A stretch of DNA of 64,000 nucleotides from Clonostachys chloroleuca (GCA_037952775.1 JBANAY010000003.1:11346001-11410000), one strand, 5' to 3'; positions 35,714 to 49,004 are shown, numbered from the stretch's first letter. The notes: generated by a model not told the origin, from the letters alone. A program made the numbers and translations.

Positions 35714-38200
35714 TGTCGGGGATGAATAGATTGGAGCGGGGTGAGGTTTAGTTCGGATTGCTTCCTGTGCCTCTTAGGCTAAGAAGAACCCAGCAACGAT
35801 TCGGCCGTTGGAATGGTGTTGCGATTGGATGAGGGTGGATGCAAGGTGAAGCTCTCTGCTGCTGCCAATGCCCCATAAAAAAGTTATGAGTTGGGGTTGC
35901 GGCTTCTAGATCCACATTCACTTTGAACTGGCACATCAAAACTATTGGCACTGGATTCGAAACTATTAACTTAACAATTGGAAATTATGTGTACAAAATC
36001 TCGAAAAAATAAATCATTTGCCATTAATACTGTGGCTGTTTTCATCTACTAAGTAATACTGGTTCCGTGGCTTCTACGACAGCAGTGTGCCATGTGTCCA
36101 AATTGCTGGTTACCTATATACGGAGTACAGCTAGTGGCTGTATGTGCATCTACAAGCCAGGAATTCCTTTAGGGAAAGACAAGGGGATGGGGAACACAGA
36201 CGTGTGAACACCGCCAACCACCCAAGATATCAGAATCCCACCTAGGTAAGATGGAAAAAACGAGCGGAAAGGTGGTAGCGCTACCTTTCTGAAGGCAAGG
36301 CATCATCTTGATGGAACCTTCTTATATGAAAGCTGATATATCTTAACTTGGATTAAAAAAGAATATCTTATCTGGAGGAAAGAGGTGTTAAGTCGGTATC
36401 AAGGTTCATAGGGTTGGACGAGAATGGAGTGAGCTAGGATTCTAGGGTAAGCAACACACAATCAATAGAAGACAGGAGGTAGAGGGATATTTGCTTTTTT
36501 TCCAGAAAGACATCCTGACCCTTGTCGGGCATCTCCAGTGTTGGTCGTCTTCCTATCTTGAGCGAAATAATTTACAATGCCTGATGTAAACCCCCCTGGT
36601 CTTGTCCTTTTCGCATGGATCTAGTCGTACCCATACTTGGTCAGGTCGACGCAGACTGACGGGGTCCATCGTTGCAACTCAATTGGCGCGCGTCAATACT
36701 GGAGTATCCTCATTCTAAAAGTCATTGACCGGAATATTTGGTACTGGCTCACAAATGGTTTGCCGTATGATATGAAATGCACATGGCATTCCTCATCACC
36801 TGACCGGTTTGCTCCTGCACAATAATCCACTAAGAGCTAGGGTGAGCCGCGGAAGCATGCCGAAACTAGGATGACACTCAAGACAGGACGCATTTAGCAT
36901 ACTATTATACAGGGCTGGTTCAGGAGAGTTATTGAACTTGGGCAGGGAAAGTTTTTTAAACAGTGATTTGTCCTTTCGACTCATCATTTGGTGCCATCCA
37001 GTGGTCAGGAACGGGAAGTAGAGCCATGTTCAGAGATGTTCTTCATGGAGACCTTGCGGATGCTGAGAGCATCAATGCGTTTGGATTGGGCATCAATCAT
37101 AGAATCGGCACTTTAAATCGTGAGGTTGGGGACGTGCAGGTATGTTTATCCCGACGTTGTGCTCGAGTCAGGTTTCCCGCCACGAAGAGTGAGTGTTTTG
37201 AACCTGTAAATTCACGAGTATTCACAAGTAGCCAAAAGAATACTTGACATCGATTTGTTCGTATTGGGCTTCGGGAATCTGTAATTAAAACCTGACCTAA
37301 TGAGATGTGACAAGTGTGATTCGGGCTGCAGGTCTCCATCTCTACCTGGTCCTAGCCCAACGGCAACGAGGCCTGCCGCGTACTAAGTCCAAGCCAAGAG
37401 AGGAGATAATAATCTCCGTAGCCCATCTTCAAGATAGGTATGCTCAGCTGTCATCGTGGCTTCCCCCCCGACCAGCATAAATAGATGGCGGTCGCCTGCT
37501 TTGGCGCATTGTGTGTGGCGTTCTGGTCCTGCATACAACATAAAGCAAGACGCCATTAGAGCACAGCCGCAGGATAACATGCCAATGTAGGTACTAAGGC
37601 AATGTTCTTATTGATTGTCCTAGGGGTATACAACTGCTGGAGCCACATTTCATCCCTATTGCCGTGTTCAGTACCGCATAGTCCCTGGATACAACGCACA
37701 TTTTCTTCCCTTTTACCTTGGTACCCTCCCAACCTCCAAAAATTCAGCTTGCCGCCATAGACGGCAAGGTAAGACAAGGTGTTTAGGTGCCATGCTGCCC
37801 GCAGTCCTGTGCCTGGAGACCACTGCGACATCGGGGCAGGGCTCGAGGTAGTAGGTATGATGCCTTTGACAGGAAGGTGGTGCCCATTCTTTCCCGACCC
37901 ACGGTCTTGCTCCCTCTTGCTCGGAATGTTGGTTGGTGCCTGCCCAAACCATTTCTCCCACAAAAAACCCCCTTCCGCCTCTTTCTCCCTCTTATACCGC
38001 ACAATCTTTACGCGATCCCCCAAAATTATTGAAATGCTGATGCCTAGGTGGTGGTCATCTCCAGCAATGGTTGGGCTACCCAGAGAACTGCGTCCGCAAC
38101 CTCGCTCATTACCTCGCTCGGCTTCTCGGTTTCTTTCCGATGCACACGTATCTTTATCTAACTGTTAGCCCATATTACGAGACCGAAACATGACTGCTCC
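35714..38200. other. 2.5-kb gene-free stretch
   Basis: It contains the promoter of the Aim41-like gene on the left and the 3' region of the methyltransferase gene on the right. Overlapping open frames near 37.5-38.1 kb occur on both strands and have no domains. I see no repeat or RNA gene. Confidence 0.5.
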
Positions 38201-39565
38201 TTACAATGGAAAATATGCCTATATTCGAACCGTTCATGGTCAGCAACGTGTCTGGATAGAGGTTGGATATCGGGGATTCCCACCTTGAACGACGGATCAT
38301 TGGCCTCCGCGCTTGCATCTTCAACCAAAATTTCAAATTCTTCTATCGGCATTCTGTTCAACCTTGTCAGTGGATCTTTGCATCACGTTTCGTTCGGGGC
38401 TCGCCATCAACCCTTTTAAATGCACCATTGGATATAAACCGATCGTATGCAGCAAATTTCGGATGGTGCCTGCCATTGCTTGCCCAATTGCTCGGTCGCG
38501 AGGGCCTAATTAGAGGATTCAGCATTTAATTCGAATGAGCTTTCATCGTGGTACGGGAACTTACTGCTCGACCAGCCGCACATGGGGAGTACCAGCAGCT
38601 TCGACTCAACCTCCGTGAAGCCGGCGTTGCGCATCCAGTTGGCGATTTGCAATGGTGCTCGGGGGTTCTTATAGGGCTGTACCCCTTGCAAGTAATTACT
38701 TGACCATTTCGAGAGTGCATGGTCTGCAAGAAGTGGCCACACTTGGTTAGCCATCGGCACTCTCCTGTGGGAAGCTTTAGCCTACCCCGAGTCAATCTTC
38801 CATTGTCGGATTGAGCGTTGAAATATATCTCGACCATCTGACACCACCCGTCCGGTTTGAGGACACGAAATATGTCCCGAATATAGCTTTCCCAGCGGTT
38901 TGCATGAATCCCTCCTGCAACCATTTGACTATGGGCAACATCGTATCGATCCGATTGGAATGTGAACCTAGAATGGTAACAGTTAGTTCTTCGTCAAGAT
39001 TCAGAAAGAGTCTGGGATTGTCATTCAACCTTCCATTCAAATCGTCTACTTGCAACTCGAGGTTGTCTGGGGGATCTTCCGGCAACATGTGCGGACTGGC
39101 ATCGATTCCCAGGACCTTGGGTTCTCTATGAGCCCTTGCACAACACAGAATATTACCACTATTATCTGGATATTTGAACTTACCGACGCTCTCGGAAGTT
39201 CTTCAGCTACGGCCGATGCCCAATCACCGCCTCCGCAGCCAAGGTCAAGAACTCTGCGCGGAGAGGCAACGGGGGGAATATCAGCCGATTGTCGAACACT
39301 TGGTTGAAGATACGATGCATTTGCTCGAGCCGCGCTGTCTCCCTCTGCCGAAAGTTAGTCGAATATGGTGTCGAAGGAGAGATCCGATTTACCTCATCCA
39401 CCGGTGAGAAATATGTCTCGTTAGTTAAGGCATACTTTTGGTACATTCGACCATGAAACTCAACGACCTCAGCAAAAGTGTCGTCCAGAGGGACTGTTCC
39501 GTCACTAAAGCTGTTAGTTGTCCTCTGTTCAAAGCACCCTTCGTGGATTCTTACTCTGGCTCCAT
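38201..39565 (-). CDS. LaeA-type SAM-dependent methyltransferase, nine exons, one-base frameshift
   Basis: Exons: 39565-39555, 39504-39393, 39344-39184, 39115-39030, 38967-38786, 38723-38565, 38505-38412, 38362-38284 and 38218-38201. With one base restored the protein is 300 residues. It opens MEPDDGTVPLDDTFAEVVEF, followed by HGRMYQKYALTNETYFSPVD, and ends DPSFKAYFPL, as in fungal relatives. The SAM-binding motif is RVLDLGCGGGDWA, then VLGIDASPHM and VLKPDGWCQMVEI. Reading breaks before the first motif at 39271-39276: six Cs (coding strand) stand where seven are needed to connect NRLIFPP to the motif frame. All nine exons keep phase and close with GT-AG introns of 48-68 nt or so, which argues against a long-dead pseudogene. 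Relatives include secondary-metabolism regulators and small-molecule methyltransferases; no biosynthetic cluster is seen nearby, so its substrate is unknown. Confidence 0.86.
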
Positions 39566-42500
39566 GTCAATCAACAGACGCAAAGCGAAGCAAAGCTCTC
39601 GAGGCTAAAAGTGTTCCTGAGCTTTGATTCCTGCTTGTTAAGTTTCTGGACTTGGAGAAAAGGTATTGACCAGGGAAATAGGGATTTGAGGTTTGGCTGT
39701 CTTTGCGAACCGCTGTCCACAGTTAGTCGTCGTGTAGTGGCTCCGAAATTCAACGTTATGCCCTCCCGCACGCACAAGGCACTCTTATTCGTCCCTTACT
39801 GGCTCGCAACTGCCAGCATATGCAGACGCTGAGCCTTGGATCCCTTAGAACTGGTGGGAAGGGGCCAAATACTGCCAGCACATATGAACGGTCCACCGAA
39901 TCTGTCGTATATATTATACTGCCGATCGTAGGCTGGAGGCACATAATATCAAGGCTCCGGTGGTGCCTGGTCCTGCTGGCTTGACCCAGGGTCCACCCCA
40001 ATACCTATGTGAAATAGGCGGGCAAGGGACGGGAATGGGGGGAATACAAGAACTGGGGCAGCGAAGCGTGAATTGGGCAAGTTATTGAAGGCTTGACCAT
40101 GTAGGCACCGAGCGCGCTTCTATCTTTCTCAAGCTTAGTTTCATACCCATGACAGGGTGAGTGTCAGTCTATGATTTGGTGGCAGAAATATTTCATGGCG
40201 CCCTTATACATCTCGAGTACTTCTCGCAATCGGACAGTCAGCAAGATGCCAGAGACATGGACATACCTGACAAACTGCGAAACAGCCGCCTTTCCATGAA
40301 TCACAATCACAGCTAAGACTTTGTCCTGTGGATCCTGACTGAATGGCAGATCGGGTCAGCGGGTGGCTGTCATCATGAGTCTATTTGTTGATCTGATTTC
40401 CATCCCTATTTTGGTTCAGATTGCACAGTCGGTGTTGTTGCTCTAAGAGCCTACACCACTCACTTTTTATTTTAGACAACGCACATCTGCCCTGTGCGCA
40501 CGCCTCTAATTTGGGCAGAGTCTTGCGGTCTTCCAGGTTGCGATACCAAGCTTTACCTTGGGGGAAATATTCGGAGATTGGTATCCTTCAATGACCGTCG
40601 CTGCAAGCCCCAGGAGCGAAAACCAGGTCAAGCCAGCGTGGCGCAAAAACTTGGCCAAGGATGTTAGTGCTACGGGCAGAGGAGGGGGGCAGTCTCACGC
40701 ACTGGGCTGCTAAGAACCCACACACAGGGAAGTAAAATGTTGAACAGGTCATGCAGCCAAGCGGTTTTTATTCTTAGGCAAGGAGCGCACACAAAACTGT
40801 CTACAGCGTCCCAGGAGCTTGGGTTTGAAAGCAAGGGATGGGATCGCGGAGGCGGAAAGAGAAGTCTATGCCGGAAAGCCTCCATGATTTCCAACTCCGA
40901 TTCTCCATTTGGATATGGCAGGCCCTGTAATGTTTGATCACATCCTCGCTACCTACGGCTTGTATTGGAAATACGATCCCAACCAGGAGCTGAAGCAAAG
41001 TCAGCTGGTCAAAGTCGTGAATTAGGATCCAGATAGCAGGGGCTTGACGAGAAAAACGGGGCAACGAGCTCACGCTACCGGCGAGGGAGGGAGAAGCAAA
41101 GCAACCGCCTCCTGTCTCTTTGGGTTCAGTAGTATTGAACTACTCTTCACCGCCTCCTCAACGAATGGTGGAAGACGGATGTTTCCCTCCTTGAGGATTG
41201 AGGCTATATATGAGGCATCTTAGGCTAAGACCTGAATTTCACAACCCGGAGACGCCGAACAGAGCTGAAAAGCGGCCTTGGCTGCCAGACATAAATATGC
41301 CGCTAGGTGTAGGAACTCTACATCACATTTCTCATTCATCTCTTTCATTATGGGAAAGCGACCCCAGCAGACTCCATGGCTCGGTGGATACAGGCTAATG
41401 AATGTATGAGACAGTGACATGGTGGATCTGAACTGTCTTCGGCTTCGACCGAGGACATGGAGTCCTTCATAGGGGCCGCGTTTAACTGTGGCAATATGGA
41501 CCGAGGGAGGGACATAATGCGGATTGTTGTGGTGTTCGATTGAGGGCGTGGAGCACCCCGTACTGTGCCTCGAACCCAACAGTCTGGTTATTCGGCCGCA
41601 CACATCTGGTGCTAGCGGCAATTTGAACCCCAAGGTCATAATTGACTGCATAGAACCCCTGCCTTGATCCACTCAAACGACACAGTTTTCCATGTCCCGC
41701 TTATGGGTTATGAAGTTTCCTGACTTGATGGCGTGCTGGCAGGTTGGGGCACAATGGAATGGGCTTGATTTTCAGTCAGGAAGTGTAGCACAAGTTGCAG
41801 TTCCCATTGACTGATTAGGAAACGGCTGCTCCTTGCTAACTGGGAATGGCGACGTATCAGGACGGGCTATCAGCTTTGCTCGCTCAACAAAGGTACCTCA
41901 CATTGACGAAACATCTTTCGAGAAGTCGTTGCGTCCCGTTGCGGTATTTAACCCACCTATTAAGAGCTATCTTATTGGCAACTAAAGTAAGATTGTCCTT
42001 TATGCGTTTCTCAAGTGATTATCCCATCTGTTGACCCTCCCTAGCTGGAAGGTCCTGGTTATGGACTGCGATGGGAATGGCCGCTGCGGGCCGCTGTGGT
42101 GGGATTGGCGGTCTCTCATGTGGGTCTTCCGCCCGGGCAAAGACGATCCAATCCTTATTAGTGCTGCGCTGGCGCAATTTCCTGCGCTGTGGTGTCATGA
42201 GCCTCCCGCACAATTGCAACCGAGGTGGCTATTCTGTCTATGTCAATGCTAATTAGCAGGAAGTATGCACTCGATTGGGATCACACTGTTAATGTTCCGG
42301 TGGCGATGAGCTGAGCCTGCCTGGCGGGAAATTCATGCCACTGTCTATTAATACCTATCTGGCCAGGTAGGCTGAACGGGTAGGCACGTAATAGGCATGA
42401 TGACAATGGCGCGCTTTAATGGGAACCGCCAGGGGGTGCCCTGAGACCTAACCAAACAGTCGGGTCCTGGCTCCAGCAATGTGGTTCGGCTTATGCTTAT

Positions 42501-43125
42501 GAGTCATGGCGCGCCACTGAGCTGAGACAACACCAGGCACAGGAATAATCGGGAGCGCGAAGGACTTGGCATTCTCTCCCTCAGGTCCGTGTTGATTTCT
42601 AGGGGAAATAAGCGCCCCGCAGCTAATCCATGAAGTGATGCCAACCCCCTATCCAGTCTCTCCGAATCCCCTGTTGTTCCATCTATTTTGTGACCCCTTA
42701 GAAATACATGCGCGTCTCCTGCTCCGGAGCGAAACTTGATAAGAAAACAGAAATAATACTGGCGATCGAAAGTCCCCACCCTTGGACTAGATGATGAACC
42801 GAGGCTCATAAGTCTTGGAATGCCATTTCACGAAAACACCTTTCTCATACGTAACGTGATGTATGTCCTGAGACGTTAGCGATCATTGAACCCATTCGGA
42901 GATATGTCTATCATAGAAGTATGCAGGAGGTAGAGCGTGTACAGCTTGAGATGACGGTACACAAGGCTCAGCAGATAATCCCCTGGTTGTGCTCTAGGTG
43001 AAAGAGGAGAAAAACAGTAAAAAAGACATCTTCTGGTTTTTGTTTAATAGAAGAAAAAGAACAAGGCCGTTTGTCGTCGTCTACAGCATTGTACGAAGAG
43101 AGGAAAAAAGTGGTGTACAGGCTTG
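39566..43125. other. 3.6-kb gene-free stretch
   Basis: It lies between the start of the methyltransferase gene and the end of the PI 4-kinase gene. Frames up to 150 codons occur (41220-41672 minus), but none shows a domain or a credible exon chain. The sequence alternates between moderate and AT-rich composition and may hold unrecognised remnants. Confidence 0.45.
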
Positions 43126-45561
43126 TTAGCACCAGGTGAAAACTGGGCTTGTTTTGACAGTTTCGAGACGCTCGACGATTACTTTTCGTTGATTCCCCAT
43201 TTGACCCTCTGCCGCGGCGTAGCCGATGTCACCCTCGAGGTCGTCTCCGTTGTAAATCTGCTGAGCAATGCTGAGGTTATTGTGGTGGGACCCCGAGGCG
43301 GTAGAGTACCTGCGCTGGTGCTTCTGCCGGGCAGCGTCGTAAGGGTTGAGGGGCGGGTTTACGCTGTGGTAGCTGCTGGTGGCGTGCATTGAAGGGCGGT
43401 CCATAGCTGGGAGGCTCGTCCGTGATGAGGCCGGGCCCGAGGCGGCGTAAGCGTGGCGCTCGTTGATGGGAGACATGGCCCCGTCGTCGTTGGGCGTGGT
43501 GACTTCGAACCGCCCCGGGTGTGGCATGTCTGCCGGAGAGGAGTGCAGGCCAAGGAGGTCGTCAACCTTGGATTGGTTTGCAGACACTGACCCGGTAATG
43601 TCAGCCTCATCCATGCTGTCGCGCGGCTGAATATTCCGCTGCGAGTCGTTCGAAGTTATGCGCATTGGCACTGCAATTGGCACATCTACCAAATCGTCCC
43701 AGACGCAGACTTTGGTACGACGGGTCAGCTCCAGGGGACCGTGATCCGGAGTCTTCAAGGCCTCGACGACGTTCCAGGCCTGGCCTTTCATAACTGCTAG
43801 TTGCTTGGCAAACATTCTCTCCTTGAAGTCGTTATCATTTTGGAAGACTCGTTTGAGGGCCAATGAAGTTTGGCTCCACCAAGTGGCGGAAGTCAGCAAA
43901 GGCAGGAAATGATCTCGCGTCTTTTGAGAAAATGGCCGGCCGATGAGATCGACAGGTAAGAAGAGCCAGCCAAAGGGGAAACTTTCGAGTGGCAGATTTG
44001 TTAGCATTGCTTCTGAGAATTGACGTCTGCTTGTGTGGTTTCACTCACCTTCTCCAAGCATCAGGATGTTTCCAGGGCCATGATAGCGAGTTGTCGATTG
44101 CGCCCAGGAGATCTGTGGTGCGCCTCTGACTGCTCTGGTACTTGTGGCATCCATGGGTTTTTGACTCCTGTAAGGATTTGATGCTCTTGGTGCAGAGCTA
44201 GTGGGACGATTGCTCAAATCAACCGGCCGTGGCCCTTGCCCTTCTTCCTCGGCCACTGTTTCCATATTCATCCGAATTGGATCTGATACCACTGAGACTT
44301 TTTCAGTCTCCCAATCAATCTTGACCATCCAATTATCGAGACCACGATCAGTATTCCTCATAATGTAGTCCAAGATGACGAGTTTCTCCAATTCCTCCCG
44401 GAAGGATTGCTTTAGCGGTTCAGACCAAGCAAACCGGTCTCGTGGTGTTGTTGGTTCTTCGTTGTGCTCGCCGTCACTATATTCGGCGTCGTCTAATCTG
44501 GGACCGCTTGAAGGGCGGCAATTCTCAGTCCATTTCCCTTGTCTCTTGTTCCTGTGCGTGTCGTTTGTGCGGAATCCAGACCAGTATTGATCTGGCCACG
44601 GATGCTCTCTGAGGAAGACATTAGCGTCCTTGAAGCCCTTGAGGAAGACTTGGAAGCTGCCCGGTTTCGCCGGCAGAGGCGTCTTTCTCTTTCTGAATTT
44701 GCGTCGATCCCAGAAGGGATAGTGAAATGATTTGGAAGAGAGCCAGACGACATCGGTATAGGGGACGAGGTGCGTTCGCAGCTGGCAGTCTAATACATAA
44801 GCTGCAGCTTCGCTCACGTAGGATAGGTTGGGAATCAAGCTGTGCAAAACAAGTTAATGATCTAAGCTGGGACGACGCGATTATAGGCACGTAGAATCTA
44901 GAACGTACCAAGCTCTCCCAAAAAAGCAAGGGAACAAATTCCGATGAATCCATTTGTTCCACTTCGGATTGCCTGCTGCATAAGGCTCCTCGTCCTTGGG
45001 CTTGAAGACTCCCACGATCTTCCCATCCGGATCTCGCGCAAAATAGCTTCCGGAACTTCCTTGAGAGATCATGCTTGGATGCACCTCTTGCCGGATTGCC
45101 ACCCGCACGCTTTCGACTATTGCTTCGAACTCGGCTTTCGACATATGCCCGGGTTGCAGGTCCGCCATGTCCTCTATCGTGACGGGCCGCACCCCATCGG
45201 GAGGCTGAAATACGGAATGGTGGATCTCATAACGCTCTTCCTGGCCGGTGCTGTCTCTTCCGCGGCGCTTGAAGCGGGACGCGATTTCGTCGGCCCAGCG
45301 CTCGAGCCGGGCATTGATGGCTTTGAGGTCGACACCGGCATTGCTCCCAACACGCTGGCGGAACTTGGGTCTTGATATCGAAGCTCTAGGGCTGTGTGCG
45401 GCCGAGCGGTGCCGAGGCTGGCCCGACTGGTTGAATCGAGGGGGAGGGTGCTGCAGCGAGGCTGAGGACTGGCCCATGAGCTCATCGTCGGATTCGTCGC
45501 TGAACTGGTCCGCCTGGGCCAGGCGTTCATAGCCGGTCGCGGCGTGTCTGCCGAAATTCAT
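43126..45561 (-). CDS. LSB6: Type II phosphatidylinositol 4-kinase (Lsb6)
   Basis: Exons are 45561-44909, 44839-44049 and 44012-43126, giving 776 residues. Lsb6 phosphorylates phosphatidylinositol to PI4P on endosomal, vacuolar and plasma membranes. The N-terminal 150 residues are polar and disordered. The kinase begins near residue 170 with the nucleotide loop SQGSSGSYFARDPDGKIVGV, then FKPKDEEPYAAGNPKW. A palmitoylation-type cysteine site follows (FPCFFGRACLIPNLSYVSEA, akin to the CCPCC region). Later motifs are VLDYIMRNTDRGLDNWMVKI (catalytic Asp and Asn) and IAVPMRI. The last 200 residues are a Ser/His-rich low-complexity tail. The last intron is very short (36 nt) and ends in a CAG-AAG tandem acceptor, so exon 3 could instead begin at 44009, one codon shorter. 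Confidence 0.93.
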
Positions 45562-46715
45562 GGCGGCCGATGCGATAACGAAGCAATAATGTCGATCCTG
45601 GGTTGTGTTGTGGAATGCCCATGGGTGGTCAGCGGCGCGTCTGAGCTACAGGCGTCGTGGCAGCCTGCATCTGGTGCCGAAGCACAGCCGCGAAGCTAAT
45701 AAAGGAGTGAATGGCCTGTCGTCACCTCCTACAAGGTGAGCTCCTCGACAGTGAAGTTCATTGACGGAGAATGGCTTCGAATGGATGCGCGTGAGGCGCC
45801 AGCAAGAAGTTGCGTGAAACAAAAAGAAAAAAAAAGCCGGGCATCACAGATGCAACCTGTCGTCATCCCGCTACCATCGTAAGGGTAGTTGAAGCCAGCA
45901 CGTGAAGGAGGGAGACAATCTTATCTAGCGCGAACAGCTCCATTCAGGGGACGGGTACGGGGCCCTATCAATTATTACCTGGCTAATCCTTTATTTTGTT
46001 TGACTCGAATTTCTCAAAAAATGTTTGGGTAATCTGATGGTTTTTTTCAAAGCTATCGAATTATAAGAATTTCCCTCTCAATACATGAATTAGTATTAGC
46101 ATACCTTAACATGTGTTACAAAAGTCGTTGCAATGTTCAAAGACCTACCCTCTGTGCTGATGGATATCGTACAGCGCATTGCTATTACCTACCATCGTCA
46201 CGGTTGCGGCTCAACGCTATTAAGCTCGGGACTTTGTAGTAGTTTCCTAGTATTTTCAATTGCTTACCTCTTCTAGCATTTTGTCTGACGTACACGGGTA
46301 TTGGTCATGTCTCAATTACAGGTCTGCAGTTGGTGTGCGACACTCGCTACGTCTTTGGATGCGTGCGCCGTTATCACCTGCCTACGCCCTTCATACTGCA
46401 ATCAGTTCTATCTTGCCTTACTCAATAAAACTCTATAATAGCCATATCTATATCCAAAGGCTCGAATTATACTTGGAGAAATGAGTACCACTTATATTCA
46501 ATATTATCTCATATGGTAAATAATGTCAGAGCGAAAACAGGGGGTAACATCGCACACGAGGAATGAAGGTGGCTAGATCACAAGTACGTCGATGATCACA
46601 CAGAAAACTCGTGTCCAAGTCGTAGGTAATATTGCCCTCATTCACGAGCTAGTTGACCCCCGTCCATATTTCCAGGATCCTTCCAAACATCTTTTATTAG
46701 CGCAATTCAATATCC
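45562..46715. other. AT-rich gene-free stretch
   Basis: The left part is the promoter of the PI 4-kinase gene. From about 45960 to 46560 the sequence becomes AT-rich, with A- and T-runs, and holds no open frame of interest. It borders the HET pseudogene. Confidence 0.55.
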
Positions 46716-49004
46716 CTACTGCGGCTCAAGCGAACTTCGTCCTCCACCTTTGGCCCGAAGAGTCGACCCCGTTCCAACTCTCACAAACTCATTCGTGAGT
46801 GTTCCACTTGGCCGGATAAATAACACATTATAAACATCTTCTTTCCCGTATAGAGCTCTAAAACTACTTTCCATGCGATACACAGTAGATACGGATATAC
46901 AAAGTGCGAAAATAATGGGGTTTGGCACAAACGCCTGGTCATCCTGAAGGCCAGGCTCCTCAAGAGAACTCCAGCCGGCAATACCGCCTGGCTCGGTTGC
47001 CAGGGCGACCAGCCGTCGTTGGACTTCGTGGGATGGCCAGTGATTCTTTCGACACACATAATGACTGGCTAAGCGAAACTGAACGTCAGAAGGTCGGTCA
47101 AGAATAGGACCAAAAATGACGGGCAGAAGGCGGCCGCAAATGTGTAGGGTATTCAAGCTGGCCTCTGGAGCCTGGGAGGCTGCAACTACTTGACCGACTA
47201 TCTCTCTTTTGTGCCGAGGGAGGGTGATCAGACCTTCAGAGAGGGAGATATCCATTTCCTCTCTATCAGTCGTCGTCCCTGCCCCTGCCCTTGTTTCGGG
47301 GGTATGAGAATAGTTTCTAGCCGTGGAAGTGATTGTCCTGAGTTTCATCAACGCGGTGAACTTATGCGCGTCAGCCCATACCACTGACGTGTCAATAGAC
47401 GCCCATGACCACGTCGGGAACCCGTTAAGTCGAGAATGTATGCCAGGTTCCTTTTGTTCCCAGAGTAAGTCTAGATCCAGACACCATGGTCGAAGGCCAC
47501 AGACTAGGCTGCCTTTTCCTTCTTGGGCTGCATACTTGGGCAATTCCTTTCAAGGCAATAAGTCGATCTTGCCATGGCTTGGAAAATTTCAGTGTGGAAT
47601 ATTTAGATGCAATCGCATGCCAGAATAATGGGCCACTGACGGTTTCAAATCCGTATCGCATATGATGGTTGAGACTAAAATAGCCTAGGTCAAGAAAGTG
47701 AAGAAGACGCTCGATGCCAGGACTCGGATCCAAGTCCACTGAAGAGTCACTCCAACGTTCTGCTTCTTGGCATTTGCATTGTAGAATGATGCCTTGCTCG
47801 GTGTACCAAGCAATTCGGCGGCTGAGTACCCACTCCTGAAATACCCAGCCGCGAGAGAGCAATTCATTTCCCTGGATATCCTTCTCTTGTTCAGATATCT
47901 GGTCAAACCGAGAGGATAGATAGAAGTAGCCGTCCCGTGTTCCTGTTGTTTTCCGGTAAGGCAGTCGATCAAGCTTGTATAGATGGTTCTCAGGGAGATG
48001 AAACAGGCCCTGGGCTCTCTTTTCGAGCGGAATTGCCGCCATAATTGTTAAGACTGCATTCTGGTAGTAATCTGACATTTGGACAGATTTAGTCTTCCAA
48101 TCTTCAGGGCTGTCTTGGATGATGCAAATGCTATTTATCCAAACATATTCAACGCTGATCCTGGTAGCCACTAGGAAATCGTCCAGGAAGAGGGCATCAA
48201 GATTCTCAAATCCTGATCCTGCTTGACGCTCCTGATAGTTGGACCACGTCGTCCTAGTCCTCCCCGTTTCGCTCTGACACCATCGGTGGCTCAGGCAGAG
48301 ATACGAGCCAGTTTTCTCTCAAGTCTCCTCTAGCGCAACATGGACGGGAGAGCTGGCTGAAGAGGAGGCTTCGGATAAGCTGACTCGAGCACATCGTGTC
48401 GGGAGCGGTGAGCAATCTTTACGTGTCTCTCGGGTCGGGGGCAATGTTGTAGTATATCCTTGGTGGCTTTCACAGGAAGCTAGCCAGTCCTGTATTCTCT
48501 GGCATTCTGATGCAGATGACGGATCGGGATCGGCAGGAGGGAGCCCAGCTATATCACCCCTGGTTGCTGCTGAGCTATCTATATAACATTTAGTTGTTGG
48601 TTTCTCCTGCATCAAATCACCTAGAGGATTACCCACCGTGGTCGGCATGAAGATTAAAGACGAGTGGTACTGTGCTACCACCAAGCAGAGAGAGGGCTTT
48701 GGGTCGTCCGAGATTCTCAGAAGAAGCATACCAATCCCGAGCCCGTCGGCGTTTCTCGGCTCTTGAGCGTCGCTCGGAGTTTCGTTTATAAGGCGCCCTG
48801 AAGTCTAGTGAACCCAGCGAGGTTGTCGCGGGAAAGTTCGTTCTGGTCTGCCCATGTCTTGATTACACTTAACTATTACTTTGCAGAATGAGCATCCCTT
48901 TGGTCGCCAGCTTCAAAGGCGGCCAACTCAGTAGTCACCCATGGATGCTTTCCCATCGAAAAGGCCTGGATATCGAAAGACTGACAATTGATACAAAGAC
49001 CCAT
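46716..49004 (-). pseudogene. HET-domain (heterokaryon incompatibility) pseudogene
   Basis: The remnant reads from about 49004 to 46716. It starts with MGLCINCQSFDIQAF and, after a one-base shift near 48896-48903, continues GCSFCKVIVKC, the Cys motifs that precede many HET domains. A second frame carries QRIQDWLASCESH. An in-frame TGA at 48319-48321 comes just before GSYLCLSHRW, the first HET signature. Next come YVWINSICIIQDSPEDW (usual WID changed to WIN), MSDYYQNAVLTIMAA and RGWVFQEWVLSRRIAW. Another one-base shift near 47538-47540 separates LIALKGIA from the C-terminal frame, with FPTWSWASID. HET proteins trigger cell death when incompatible hyphae fuse. With one nonsense codon, at least two shifts and altered core residues, this copy cannot make a full protein. 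Some shifts could be sequencing errors; the TGA is less easily explained so. Confidence 0.87.

Noticed and set aside
38219..38230. tRNA B-box-like TTCGAAC near 38225
   Set aside because: It lies in the last intron of the methyltransferase; no A-box or cloverleaf could be drawn around it.
41220..41672. 150-codon minus-strand frame
   Set aside because: There is no recognised family, no hydrophobic or compositional signal, and no exon chain around it.
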